Part shown: positions 6,214 to 14,215 of the stretch, piece after piece
Numbering within the stretch: position 1 is the first letter of the stretch
Layout: every line of letters begins with the position of its first letter
Assembly (NCBI GenBank): GCA_910578865.1
Contig: CAJTRM010000001.1
Location: 124,248-188,247 of the forward strand
Source: an uncultured Dorea sp.
Lineage (GTDB): Bacteria > Bacillota_A > Clostridia > Lachnospirales > Lachnospiraceae
DNA: 64,000 nucleotides
Reading direction: 5' to 3'
The notes under the pieces: generated by a model
The model's input: the letters and a program-made list of their open reading frames with translations, nothing else
Database searches by the model: none
Told to the model about the DNA's origin: nothing
Program-made: the position numbers and the translations under genes

Positions 6214-7959
6214 ATGGCGTTATCGAATACTGCCGTTCCTAAATACTACGGCATGTTTCGAGATGCCGTACTCGGAGGTAGGATTCCAATCTGTCACGAG
6301 ATAGAAATGGAGATGCAACGCATTGATGAGCTGATTGCAGATCGTGGAATCTATTATGATGATGAAGCTGTCGAAGGGTGGATTCGTTATTGTGAAGGTG
6401 AACTTACACTTACCGATGGGTCTGACCTAGTCCTACTTGATTCATTTAAACTATGGGCAGAACAGATTTTCGGATGGTACTATTACGAAGAAAGAAGTAT
6501 CTACGAACCAAACCCTGACGGACATGGCGGACACTATATCAATAAATGGATAAAAAAACGGCTTATCAACAAACAGTATCTTATTGTTGGAAGAGGTGCT
6601 TCTAAATCATTATATGAGTCCTGTCTTCAGAGTTACTTTCTTAACATTGATACATCAACAACCTATCAGATGACTACTGCTCCTACCATGAAGCAGGCAG
6701 AGGAAGTGATGTCCCCAATACGAACAGCTATCACTCGTTCGAGAGGTCCGTTGTTCGCTTTTCTCACAGAAGGTTCTTTGCAGAATACCACCGGTTCAAA
6801 AGCAAATCGTGTGAAACTTGCCTCCACTAAAAAAGGAATTGAGAATTTTCTTACAGGGTCGCTTCTCGAAATCCGTCCAATGTCAATCGACAAGCTTCAG
6901 GGTATGAGACCAAAGTTTGCTACGATTGATGAATGGCTTTCTGGAGATGTAAGAGAAGATGTTGTTGGTGCTATTGAACAAGGTGCATCCAAGGTTGATG
7001 ATTGGCTTATTGTTGCGGTGAGTTCTGAAGGTACCGTTCGTAACGGGAGCGGTGATACGATCAAAATGGAATTGATGAAGATTCTGAAAGGAGAATACCG
7101 CGACATCCATACTTCTATATGGTGGTATAAACTGGATTCTGTTGATGAAGTCGGCAATCCTGATATGTGGCAGAAAGCAAATCCTAATCTTGGTGTTACT
7201 GTCACCTATGACACATACCAAAGAGATGTGGAAAGAGCTGAAAATGCTCCTGCGGCGAGAAACGATATCCTTGCAAAACGTTTCGGTCTTCCGATGGAGG
7301 GATACACATACTACTTTACATATGAAGAAACTCTTCCGCACCGTAAACGTGAGTACTGGCAAATGCCCTGTTCTATGGGTGGCGATTTATCACGAGGTGA
7401 TGACTTTTGTGCATTTACGTTTCTATTTCCTATTTCTGGTGGAGCATTTGGTGTCAAAACAAGAGCTTATATTTCTGAGCTAACTCTTATGAAACTTCCA
7501 GCAGCATTAAGAATCAAATATGATCAATTCATAAAAGAAGGCAGTCTTATCGTTATGGAAGGCACTGTTTTGGATACAATGTTGGTTTATGAAGATCTTG
7601 ATGAATATACTGTTAAATGTGGGTATGACATCCGTTGCTTTGGGTATGACCCATACTACGCTAAAGAATTTGTTGAGCGTTGGTCTTCTGAGAATGGACC
7701 ATTTGGTATTGTAAAAGTTCCACAAGGGGCAAAAACAGAATCTGTTCCTTTAGGAGAGTTGAAAAAGTTATCCGAGGAACGGATGTTGCTGTTTGATGAA
7801 GAACTTATGACTTTCTGTATGGGAAACTGCATCACATTAGAAGATACCAACGGAAACCGGAAATTGTATAAGAAACGTGGCGACCAAAAGATCGACACAG
7901 TGGCGGCAATGATGGATGCATATATAGCATACAAACTTAACAGAGATGCTTTTGAGTAA
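6214..7959 (+). CDS. terL: Terminase large subunit
   Basis: A 581-residue DNA-packaging motor of the HK97-type phage family. The ATPase half has a Walker A-like VGRGASKS (residues 125-132), an adenine/coupling region MTTAPTMKQAEE (~153-164), and a Walker B ATIDE (236-240). The nuclease half has GGDLSRGDD with Asp391, FGYDPYYA, and a C-terminal DTVAAMMDA, the usual RNase H-fold acidic positions. It docks on the portal, hydrolyses ATP to pump DNA and cuts concatemers. The length is normal for the family. It is separated from the HNH and putative small terminase genes by five inserted genes, four of them between 3304 and 6191. A hairpin terminator follows directly. Confidence 0.93.
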   Translation: MALSNTAVPKYYGMFRDAVLGGRIPICHEIEMEMQRIDELIADRGIYYDDEAVEGWIRYCEGELTLTDGSDLVLLDSFKLWAEQIFGWYYYEERSIYEPNPDGHGGHYINKWIKKRLINKQYLIVGRGASKSLYESCLQSYFLNIDTSTTYQMTTAPTMKQAEEVMSPIRTAITRSRGPLFAFLTEGSLQNTTGSKANRVKLASTKKGIENFLTGSLLEIRPMSIDKLQGMRPKFATIDEWLSGDVREDVVGAIEQGASKVDDWLIVAVSSEGTVRNGSGDTIKMELMKILKGEYRDIHTSIWWYKLDSVDEVGNPDMWQKANPNLGVTVTYDTYQRDVERAENAPAARNDILAKRFGLPMEGYTYYFTYEETLPHRKREYWQMPCSMGGDLSRGDDFCAFTFLFPISGGAFGVKTRAYISELTLMKLPAALRIKYDQFIKEGSLIVMEGTVLDTMLVYEDLDEYTVKCGYDIRCFGYDPYYAKEFVERWSSENGPFGIVKVPQGAKTESVPLGELKKLSEERMLLFDEELMTFCMGNCITLEDTNGNRKLYKKRGDQKIDTVAAMMDAYIAYKLNRDAFE

Positions 7960-7975
7960 TCTTTGATGAAATGGT

Positions 7976-8000
7976 AGAACCGACATCGGTTCTTTTTTTT
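7976..8000 (+). terminator. Intrinsic terminator after terminase
   Basis: AGAACCG (7976-7982) pairs with CGGTTCT (7987-7993) around a short ACAT loop, followed by a run of T to 8000. The small stem suggests partial read-through, which would set lower expression of the genes downstream relative to terminase, or separate packaging from head genes. Confidence 0.7.
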
Positions 8001-8030
8001 ATGTTTAAAAACGATAAGGAGGTGAGTGCA

Positions 8031-8480
8031 TTGTCTGAGCTTAAACACCATGGAATTATCGGACAGAAATGGGGTATTCGACGAACACCGGAGCAGCTTG
8101 GGAATCTTAGCAAGAAGGATTCAAAATGGATTGCAAAAAAGAGCGATAAGATTACGGCGCAAGCTGAGAAGAAGACTTCCAGAGAACTTAACAAGTATGC
8201 TGATGAGCTAATGAAGAACCCTAACGCAGTTACAAAGTCCGGTAAACTGAGTGCTGCGACTATAACCGCATATAACCGGAGGAAAGCTGAACTTATGAGC
8301 CAATCGGTATCAAGTTTGCGTTCTCCGTCTGGAAAAGTTATCCAATTCGTAGCAAAGCGTGGGGAAATGGGAGTTATGATGGCACTCGCCGATGAAGGTT
8401 ACAATATGGCGCAGTTGAAAAACGGAGTATGGTCATCTGGAAGAGTGGCTTATAAGAAAACCGTTTTGGATAAAGCATAG
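8031..8480 (+). CDS. HGIIGQKWG-tagged phage head-region protein
   Basis: A 149-residue protein from TTG 8031, preceded at 8016 by AAGGAGGTG; the in-frame ATG upstream would place the start inside the terminator. It begins SELKHHGIIGQKWGIRRTPE, the fourth and most diverged tag copy in the window (protein-level similarity only). The rest is basic and helical (SKKDSKWIAKKSDKI, KKTSRELNKYADELM) and ends in a small Gly/Met-rich region. Placement between terminase and portal suggests a head protein. No catalytic motif seen. Confidence 0.6.
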   Translation: MSELKHHGIIGQKWGIRRTPEQLGNLSKKDSKWIAKKSDKITAQAEKKTSRELNKYADELMKNPNAVTKSGKLSAATITAYNRRKAELMSQSVSSLRSPSGKVIQFVAKRGEMGVMMALADEGYNMAQLKNGVWSSGRVAYKKTVLDKA

Positions 8481-8493
8481 GGGGTGAGCATAA

Positions 8494-9756
8494 ATGGAAT
8501 TTTCTTTCGGTTCCAGGCTGAGACATGCTTGGAACGCTTTTACAAGCAATAAAGACCCAACAAGGGCTTATATGAATATAGGTAGCGGGTATGGATACAG
8601 ACCTGATCGTCCAAGATTTTCTATGGGAAATGAACGGTCAATCGTTACGTCCGTTTTCAATCGTATTGCATTGGATGTAGCTGCGATTGATATAAAACAT
8701 GTTCGGCTGGATAAGAATGGGCGATTTCTCGAAACTATTGATTCCTGTCTTAATAACTGTCTGTCGTTAGAGGCAAATCTTGATCAGACAGGCAGGGCAT
8801 TTATACAGGATGCTGTTATGTCATTGTTGGATGAAGGATGCGTTGCCCTTGTTCCAGTAGACACAGATGATGACCCAGAAGATGGGTTACCAGGCTCTTT
8901 TGATATTTGTTCACTGAGAGTTGCTAAGATACTGGAATGGTATCCGGGGCATGTGCGACTCCGCATTTACAATGAACGGAAAGGAGAAAAAGAGGATATT
9001 CTTCTTCCAAAACGATTTGTCTGCATAATTGAGAATCCACTTTATGCTGTAATCAATGAGCCAAACTCAACTATGAAACGCTTAGTAAGAAAATTAAGTT
9101 TATTGGATGTGACAGATGAACAAACGGCTTCCGGTAAGCTTGATTTGATTATTCAGCTTCCATATGTAATTAAAACAGAGGCACGGAGACAACAGGCTGA
9201 AAATAGGAGAAAAGACATTGAGCAGCAGTTAGCCGGTTCTAAGTATGGAATTGCGTACACAGATGGAACGGAACATATTACTCAGTTGAATCGTTCTCTT
9301 GAGAATAATCTCATGAAGCAGATTGAGTATTTAACTTCTCTGCTATTCAGTCAGCTCGGTATTACTCAGAGTATTCTTGATGGTACCGCTGATGAAAAAA
9401 CGATGCTGAATTACTATAGCAGGACTATAGAGCCTATCGTGTCAGCTATTGTGGATGAAATGAAGCGGAAGTTTCTTACAAAAACAGCTCGATCTCAGAA
9501 ACAAGACATTATGTATTTCAGAGATCCATTCAAGCTTGTTCCGGTAGACAGTATTGCTGAAATTGCAGACAAATTTACAAGAAATGAAATTATGACATCC
9601 AATGAAATCAGGCAAGTCATTGGTATGCGCCCGTCTTCCGATCCAAAAGCAGATGAATTGGTGAATAGTAATATTAGTCAACCAAACGAAACTAAATCAA
9701 ATGGGCAGAATCTTCCAAGTCGAGAAGAAACTGAAGAAGAACCCAGAACAGGTTAG
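8494..9756 (+). CDS. Phage portal protein
   Basis: A 420-residue portal of the HK97/SPP1-like type. Typical blocks: an N-terminal segment with SIVTSVFNRIALDVAAIDI, a beta-rich wing, KKLSLLD-type stem region (RLVRKLSLLDVTDEQT), and a C-terminal crown helix with SQLGITQSILDGTADEKTM and RTIEPIVSAIVDEMKRKFL. Twelve copies form the ring through which DNA enters and leaves the head and to which terminase and connector bind. The C-terminal ~50 residues are polar and probably disordered. Starts at ATG 8494 after GGGGGTGAG; the protease-capsid gene follows after 59 bases. Confidence 0.88.
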   Translation: MEFSFGSRLRHAWNAFTSNKDPTRAYMNIGSGYGYRPDRPRFSMGNERSIVTSVFNRIALDVAAIDIKHVRLDKNGRFLETIDSCLNNCLSLEANLDQTGRAFIQDAVMSLLDEGCVALVPVDTDDDPEDGLPGSFDICSLRVAKILEWYPGHVRLRIYNERKGEKEDILLPKRFVCIIENPLYAVINEPNSTMKRLVRKLSLLDVTDEQTASGKLDLIIQLPYVIKTEARRQQAENRRKDIEQQLAGSKYGIAYTDGTEHITQLNRSLENNLMKQIEYLTSLLFSQLGITQSILDGTADEKTMLNYYSRTIEPIVSAIVDEMKRKFLTKTARSQKQDIMYFRDPFKLVPVDSIAEIADKFTRNEIMTSNEIRQVIGMRPSSDPKADELVNSNISQPNETKSNGQNLPSREETEEEPRTG

Positions 9757-9815
9757 CAGTTGTTGAATCAATTAGAGAAACTCATAACTACAAGAAATGA
9801 AGGAGGTAATTCAAA

Positions 9816-11699
9816 ATGGTAAAGTGCGATTTTAGTGGATGGGCCACTAGAAACGACTTGCGCTGTGCCGATGGACGAATTATTCGGAAAGATGCTTTCA
9901 AAGGACAGAACGGAAAAACCGTCAGTCTTGTTTGGAATCACCAGCATAATTCACAGGATAATGTTCTCGGACACGCATTGCTCGAAAACAGAGAAGATGG
10001 CGTATACGCCTACTGTACTTTCAACGAAACAGAATCTGGCAAGACTGCCAAGGAACTGGTACAGCATGGCGATGTTGTCTCCCTGTCCATTTGGGCGAAT
10101 CAGTTAAAGCAGACAGGACACGATGTTGTTCATGGTGTTATCCGTGAACTTAGTCTTGTTCTTGCTGGCGCAAATCCCGGTGCGTTCATTGATACCGTGA
10201 TGAGCCATGGGATGGAGGCAGAGGATGAGATGATCATTAACTACAATGAGAACATCATGCTCTACCATTCTGCCGATGATCCGGAGAAAGAAAAGAAAGG
10301 CGAACCCCAGGAAGCAAAAAAGGAAGAGGAAAAGAAAGACCCTGATCCTAAGGGTTCCGAGGACGAGACAATCGGCGATGTTATGAAAACGTTGACCGAG
10401 AAACAGCAGAATGTCGTTTATGCAATGATTGCTGCTGCTTTGGAAGAAAATCCGGAGCAGGATGACAATGACGATGATGAAAAAGATGACAAGAATAAAG
10501 GAGGTAACAAGACTATGAAACATAATGTATTTGACCAGGGAGCTGTTCAGGAGAACACTTTCCTTAGCCATGCCGACCAGGTAGATATCATCAACCTTGC
10601 CAAGAGTAACAGTGTCGGCTCTTTGCGTACAGCCCTCAATATTTATCTGGAACAGAACAGGGAGACCTTGGAGCACAGCGGTATGGATGTTGATGATGTC
10701 CTGGTTCATGGAATCGCCGACATCGAGGCACTGTTCCCCGAATTCAGAGATGTCCGTCCAGGCGCTCCCGAGAGAATTACCCGCGATCAGGGTTGGGTTA
10801 CTTCGGTAATGAGTAAGGCTTATAAGACCCCGTTCAGCCGTATCCGCACCCGTCAGATGGATGCCCGTTCCGATGAGCTTCGTGCAAGAGGTTATAAGAA
10901 GGGGAACAAGAAAGAAGACCGCGGCAATATGACCCTGTACAACAGGACCACGGACCCGCAGACTATTTTCGTAAAGGATAAACTGAACAGGGACGATATC
11001 GTTGACATCACGGACTTCGAGGTTGCTGATTACATCTATCAGGATATGCGGGAGAAGCTGAATGAAGAGATTGCCATCGCAATCATGGTCAGTGATGGAA
11101 GACTTCCTGGCGCCGAAGGCAAGATTGACGAGACCCATATCCGTCCGATTTGGGGCGATGACGAGTTCTTCACAATGCATGTTGATGTTGACATCGCAGG
11201 AGCTAAGAAGGAGCTTCAGGGTACCAATACCGGTGCTAATTTCAGTGAGAATTACATCTATGCAGAAGCGATCATCCGTGCAGCTCTCTATTCCAGGGAG
11301 AAGTATAAAGGAACCGGCCAGCCTGATTTCTACTGCACGCCTCATCTAGTAAACATCATGTTGCTTGCTAGAGATATGAACGGTCGTCGTATTTATGATA
11401 CTGTTGCAGATCTGGCGAAAGCGCTGAATGTTGGGGAAATCCACACGGCTGAGCAGTTCGATGGTCTGACCAGGGAGACTTCCGATAAGAAGTCCAAAGA
11501 GCTTCTCGGAATCTTTGTAAATATGGCTGATTATACTATCGGTTCTACCAAGGGCGGCGAGATCACAAAGTTCAACCAGTTCGATATTGACTTCAACCAG
11601 GAGAAGTATCTGCTGGAGACCAGACTGTCCGGTGCTTTGACGAGGTATCGTTGCGCAATCGCTTTGGAGATGGATGTGACCGAAGAGGTGGCCGGTTAA
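9816..11699 (+). CDS. Prohead protease-major capsid protein fusion
   Basis: One 627-residue frame encodes two head proteins. Residues 1-135 resemble HK97-type (S78) prohead proteases: VSLVWNHQHNSQDNVLG with candidate His42/His44, GDVVSLSIWANQL with candidate Ser89, and RELSLVLAGANPGAFID. Residues 150-232 are a highly charged, Asp/Glu/Lys-rich linker like a scaffold or delta domain. Residues 234-627 are an HK97-fold major capsid protein (RGYKKGNKKEDRGNMTLYN, IFVKDKLNRDDIVDI, YCTPHLVNIMLLARDMNG). The protease would cleave away the N-terminal parts during maturation. An internal ribosome site and in-frame ATG at 10515 indicate that capsid may also be made alone. Confidence 0.85.
   Translation: MVKCDFSGWATRNDLRCADGRIIRKDAFKGQNGKTVSLVWNHQHNSQDNVLGHALLENREDGVYAYCTFNETESGKTAKELVQHGDVVSLSIWANQLKQTGHDVVHGVIRELSLVLAGANPGAFIDTVMSHGMEAEDEMIINYNENIMLYHSADDPEKEKKGEPQEAKKEEEKKDPDPKGSEDETIGDVMKTLTEKQQNVVYAMIAAALEENPEQDDNDDDEKDDKNKGGNKTMKHNVFDQGAVQENTFLSHADQVDIINLAKSNSVGSLRTALNIYLEQNRETLEHSGMDVDDVLVHGIADIEALFPEFRDVRPGAPERITRDQGWVTSVMSKAYKTPFSRIRTRQMDARSDELRARGYKKGNKKEDRGNMTLYNRTTDPQTIFVKDKLNRDDIVDITDFEVADYIYQDMREKLNEEIAIAIMVSDGRLPGAEGKIDETHIRPIWGDDEFFTMHVDVDIAGAKKELQGTNTGANFSENYIYAEAIIRAALYSREKYKGTGQPDFYCTPHLVNIMLLARDMNGRRIYDTVADLAKALNVGEIHTAEQFDGLTRETSDKKSKELLGIFVNMADYTIGSTKGGEITKFNQFDIDFNQEKYLLETRLSGALTRYRCAIALEMDVTEEVAG
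10515..11699 (+). CDS. Major capsid protein made from an internal start (nested)
   Basis: Within the fusion gene, AAAGGAGG at 10497-10504 precedes an in-frame ATG at 10515 by about 10 bases. Initiation there gives a 394-residue protein starting MKHNVFDQGAVQENTFLSHA, exactly at the beginning of the capsid domain and the size of a normal HK97-fold capsid. This gives abundant capsid with a minor amount of protease fusion, as in other nested head genes (for example lambda C/Nu3). Initiation is inferred from the site; the capsid identity itself is firm. Confidence 0.6.
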   Translation: MKHNVFDQGAVQENTFLSHADQVDIINLAKSNSVGSLRTALNIYLEQNRETLEHSGMDVDDVLVHGIADIEALFPEFRDVRPGAPERITRDQGWVTSVMSKAYKTPFSRIRTRQMDARSDELRARGYKKGNKKEDRGNMTLYNRTTDPQTIFVKDKLNRDDIVDITDFEVADYIYQDMREKLNEEIAIAIMVSDGRLPGAEGKIDETHIRPIWGDDEFFTMHVDVDIAGAKKELQGTNTGANFSENYIYAEAIIRAALYSREKYKGTGQPDFYCTPHLVNIMLLARDMNGRRIYDTVADLAKALNVGEIHTAEQFDGLTRETSDKKSKELLGIFVNMADYTIGSTKGGEITKFNQFDIDFNQEKYLLETRLSGALTRYRCAIALEMDVTEEVAG

Positions 11700-11728
11700 T
11701 AAGAGAATTCAAAATGGTATAAATTGAC

Positions 11729-11750
11729 GAACCCGAGAGGTTCTTTTTTT
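11729..11750 (+). terminator. Intrinsic terminator after capsid gene
   Basis: GAACC (11729-11733), loop CGAGA, GGTTC (11739-11743), then seven T. Layout and downstream bases (ATG-x-x-TAAAAA then ribosome site) resemble the terminator after terminase. The short 5-bp stem implies attenuation rather than a complete stop. Confidence 0.65.
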
Positions 11751-11778
11751 ATGCCTAAAAAGTCGGAGGAAATGAGAA

Positions 11779-12111
11779 ATGAAGTTTTACGGACCGATCG
11801 GCTATGCTGAAATGGTGGAAACGAGCCCTGGCGTGTGGGATGAAAAAATTACAGAGCATATGTATTTCGGTGATCTGACTAGAAACACACGTAGGCTTCA
11901 AAGCGCCGAAACACTTAACGATGACATCAACATCGCAAACGAAATCAGTATAGTCGCCGATCCGTTTGCCAACGAGAATTTTCATGCCATGCGATATGTT
12001 AAGTTTATGGGCGCGAAATGGAAAATTTCTAACGTTGAAGTACAGTATCCGAGATTGATACTCACAGTAGGAGGTGTCTACAATGAGCAGCAGACGGCTG
12101 AAACTACATGA
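11779..12111 (+). CDS. Head-completion/connector-type phage protein
   Basis: A 110-residue beta-rich protein from ATG 11779 after CGGAGGAAATGAG. It begins MKFYGPIGYAEMVETSPGVW and continues with EHMYFGDLTRNTRRLQSAE and DDINIANEISIVADPFANEN, a pattern I associate with a small uncharacterised Firmicutes phage family lying between capsid and tail tube (DUF7253-like). Position suggests the stopper at the head-tail joint. The last 29 bases overlap the next gene. Confidence 0.55.
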   Translation: MKFYGPIGYAEMVETSPGVWDEKITEHMYFGDLTRNTRRLQSAETLNDDINIANEISIVADPFANENFHAMRYVKFMGAKWKISNVEVQYPRLILTVGGVYNEQQTAETT

Positions 12112-12409
12112 TATTTTATGTAAGATTTTGGAGTGTCCGAATGAGGGTTTTGACTGCCGTGTTTATTTTCAGCCCCCTACTTCAGTTAAGATGAAATACC
12201 CCGCTATTGTGTATGGGCGAGATGATATTGAGAATGCCTATGCAAATAACGGGGTTTATCTATCTCAAATGAGATATTCAGTAACAGTAATGGACAAAGA
12301 TCCGGATAGTCCTATTGTCGGTAAAGTTGCTTCACTACCTACAAGCAGGTTTAACCGACATTACGAGAAGGATAATCTGAATCATGATGTCTACACAATA
12401 TTCTTTTAA
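12083..12409 (+). CDS. Tail terminator/head-tail joining protein
   Basis: A 108-residue protein starting at ATG 12083 with AGGAGGTG upstream. MKYPAIVYGRDDIENAYANN, followed by RYSVTVMDKDPDSPIV and FNRHYEKDNLNHDVYTIFF, is a recognisable phage tail-completion pattern (beta-sandwich capping the tail tube and joining it to the head). It sits immediately before the tail-tube gene, the expected place. Confidence 0.6.
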   Translation: MSSRRLKLHDILCKILECPNEGFDCRVYFQPPTSVKMKYPAIVYGRDDIENAYANNGVYLSQMRYSVTVMDKDPDSPIVGKVASLPTSRFNRHYEKDNLNHDVYTIFF

Positions 12410-12423
12410 GGAGGACAAAATCT

Positions 12424-13134
12424 ATGAGACTTGAATGGGATAAAATTGGCGAGCGTTTGTATGAAACAGGCGTAGACCATGGCGCTCTTTATCCGATCCA
12501 GACCGGTGGTGTTTACACGAAAGGTGTTCCGTGGAACGGTTTGAGTGCGGTAACTGAAAGTCCGTCCGGTGCAGAGGCTTCCCCTGTTTATGCGGACAAT
12601 ATCAAATATCTGAACCTTATGTCTGTCGAGGAGTTTGGTGCTACTGTCGAGGCGTATACCTATCCGCCTGAGTTTGCAGAATGCGATGGATCTGTTGAGA
12701 TTGTTCCTGGTATGTTTGCGGGACAGCAGAACAGAAAGATGTTCGGTATGGCTTATCGGACTATTCTCGGCAATGATGTTGACAACAATGACTATGGCTA
12801 TAAGCTGCACCTGATCTACAACGCATTGGCGGCTCCTTCCGAGAAAGGCTACTCCACTATCAATGATAGCCCGGAACCTATTAGTTTATCTTGGGAACTG
12901 ACCACTACTCCGGTAGCAATTACTACTGTAATCGATGGAAAGAAGCTGAAGCCTACGGCTTGCTTGACCTTTGACTCCACGAAGTTTGATAAGACTTTCA
13001 TGGAGAAGTTGGAGGATATCCTGTATGGTACAAATCCTACTAGCGAAGGCGGTACCGATGGCACTGAAGCCAGACTCCCTATGCCGGATGAAATTCTCAA
13101 ACTGTATCAGGAGTCTTTGGAAGCAGCAGGCTAA
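12424..13134 (+). CDS. Major tail tube protein
   Basis: A 236-residue protein from ATG 12424 (AAGGAGG). It has the familiar Firmicutes siphophage tail-tube features: MRLEWDKIGERLYETGVDHG, LMSVEEFGATVEAYTYPPEF, FGMAYRTILGNDVDNNDYG, and SLSWELTTTPVAI followed by a C-terminal segment ending MPDEILKLY. Hexameric rings of this protein form the tail tube. A hairpin follows, then the tail chaperone genes, so expression is probably highest here within the tail block. Confidence 0.85.
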   Translation: MRLEWDKIGERLYETGVDHGALYPIQTGGVYTKGVPWNGLSAVTESPSGAEASPVYADNIKYLNLMSVEEFGATVEAYTYPPEFAECDGSVEIVPGMFAGQQNRKMFGMAYRTILGNDVDNNDYGYKLHLIYNALAAPSEKGYSTINDSPEPISLSWELTTTPVAITTVIDGKKLKPTACLTFDSTKFDKTFMEKLEDILYGTNPTSEGGTDGTEARLPMPDEILKLYQESLEAAG

Positions 13135-13160
13135 TTTTATAACTGCATAATGTAACTGTT

Positions 13161-13208
13161 TAGGGAGTCGTACTCAGGGTGATGGGCTGGCGGCTCCCTA
13201 TTTTATTT
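13161..13208 (+). terminator. Attenuator-like hairpin between tail tube and tail chaperones
   Basis: TAGGGAG (13161-13167) pairs with CTCCCTA (13194-13200) and the stem extends by T-G, C-G and G-C inside, making ten pairs around a 20-base loop, followed by TTTTATTT. It probably lets only part of transcription continue, fitting the low need for chaperone relative to tube protein. Confidence 0.6.
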
Positions 13209-13225
13209 GAAAGGAGAAAAAAAAC

Positions 13226-13642
13226 ATGTTAAAGAAAACAATCACTTACAAGGATTACAACGGCGTTGAAAGAACAGAAGACTTTTATTTCAATCTCTCC
13301 AAGGCAGAAGCAATGGAGATGGAACTGAGTATTACCGGCGGACTTACTGAGATGATTCGGAAGATCGTAGCGGCACAGGATACGCCGACTATCATTGCGA
13401 CTTTCAAACAGATTATTCTCAAGGCTTACGGAGAAAAGAGTCCGGATGGCAGACGCTTCATCAAATCTGAGGAACTTTCTAAGGCATTTTCGGAGACTGA
13501 GGCGTATTCTGACCTGTACATGGAACTGGCTACCGATGCTAATGCAGCGGCTGAATTTGTGAATGGTATTGTACCGAAGGACCCTGATGCTCCGGTGGCA
13601 CAGCAACCTGCGAAACCGATTCTGACTCCGGTTACAAATTAG
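13226..13642 (+). CDS. Tail assembly chaperone
   Basis: A 138-residue protein from ATG 13226 (AAAGGAG). The N-terminal NGVERTEDFYFNLSKAEAME is typical of Firmicutes tail assembly chaperones, which bind the tape measure before tube polymerisation. The C-terminal ~25 residues are Pro/Ala-rich. It is followed by a separate gene in the same frame with its own ribosome site, rather than the frameshifted G/GT pair of lambda-type phages. Confidence 0.7.
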   Translation: MLKKTITYKDYNGVERTEDFYFNLSKAEAMEMELSITGGLTEMIRKIVAAQDTPTIIATFKQIILKAYGEKSPDGRRFIKSEELSKAFSETEAYSDLYMELATDANAAAEFVNGIVPKDPDAPVAQQPAKPILTPVTN

Positions 13643-13663
13643 AAAATAATGGAGGATTGAGGG

Positions 13664-14209
13664 ATGCTTCGTATTAACATACCGGCTGGCGAGGAGCAAT
13701 GGGATGAAGTAAATGAAATCTTCATCTATCCAAAGGGACAAACGTTACAGTTGGAGCATTCCCTCGTCTCTCTTTCAAAATGGGAATCTAAGTGGTGTAA
13801 ACCTTTTCTCTCAAAGCAGGAAAAAACCTTTGAGGAAAATCTGGACTACGTTAAGTGCATGACACTTACACAGAACGTAGATCCTCAGGTTTACAACTAT
13901 TTGACGAGTTCCAATATTGACGTAATCAATCAGTATATAGATGCTCCGATGACAGCCACAACTTTTAGAGAAGAAAAAAAAGGAAAATCAAACAGGGAAC
14001 AGGTGACTGCGGAGATTATTTATTACTGGATGATTGCTTTAAACATACCGTTTGAGTGTCAAAAATGGCACCTCAACCGTTTGCTGACTCTGATAAGGGT
14101 TTGCGACATCAAGAATTCGCCGCCTAAAAAGATGAGTAAGCGTGAAATCTTTAAGCGTAACTCTGCCTTAAATGCGGCAAGAAGAAAACAGTTGAATACT
14201 AGGGGGTGA
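13664..14209 (+). CDS. Second tail chaperone (gp15-like)
   Basis: A 181-residue protein from ATG 13664 (GGAGGATTGAGGG). HSLVSLSKWESKWCKPFLS, followed by QVTAEIIYYWMIALNIPFEC and QKWHLNRLLTLIRVCDIKN, is characteristic of the Firmicutes phage gp15-like family found between the tail chaperone and tape measure. The C-terminus is very basic (KKMSKREIFKRNSALNAAR). Starts 21 bases after the preceding stop. Function: tape-measure loading partner, inferred from position. Confidence 0.7.
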   Translation: MLRINIPAGEEQWDEVNEIFIYPKGQTLQLEHSLVSLSKWESKWCKPFLSKQEKTFEENLDYVKCMTLTQNVDPQVYNYLTSSNIDVINQYIDAPMTATTFREEKKGKSNREQVTAEIIYYWMIALNIPFECQKWHLNRLLTLIRVCDIKNSPPKKMSKREIFKRNSALNAARRKQLNTRG

Positions 14210-14215
14210 CCTTAA

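Noticed and set aside
10104..11345. 413-codon minus-strand open frame
   Set aside because: It lies entirely opposite the protease-capsid gene, has no ribosome site and its predicted protein has no family resemblance; it is a shadow of the codon usage on the plus strand.
13226..14209. Programmed frameshift between the two tail chaperones, as in lambda G/GT
   Set aside because: The second gene is in the same frame with its own ATG and GGAGG site, separated by TAG and TGA stops; no slippery sequence is visible.
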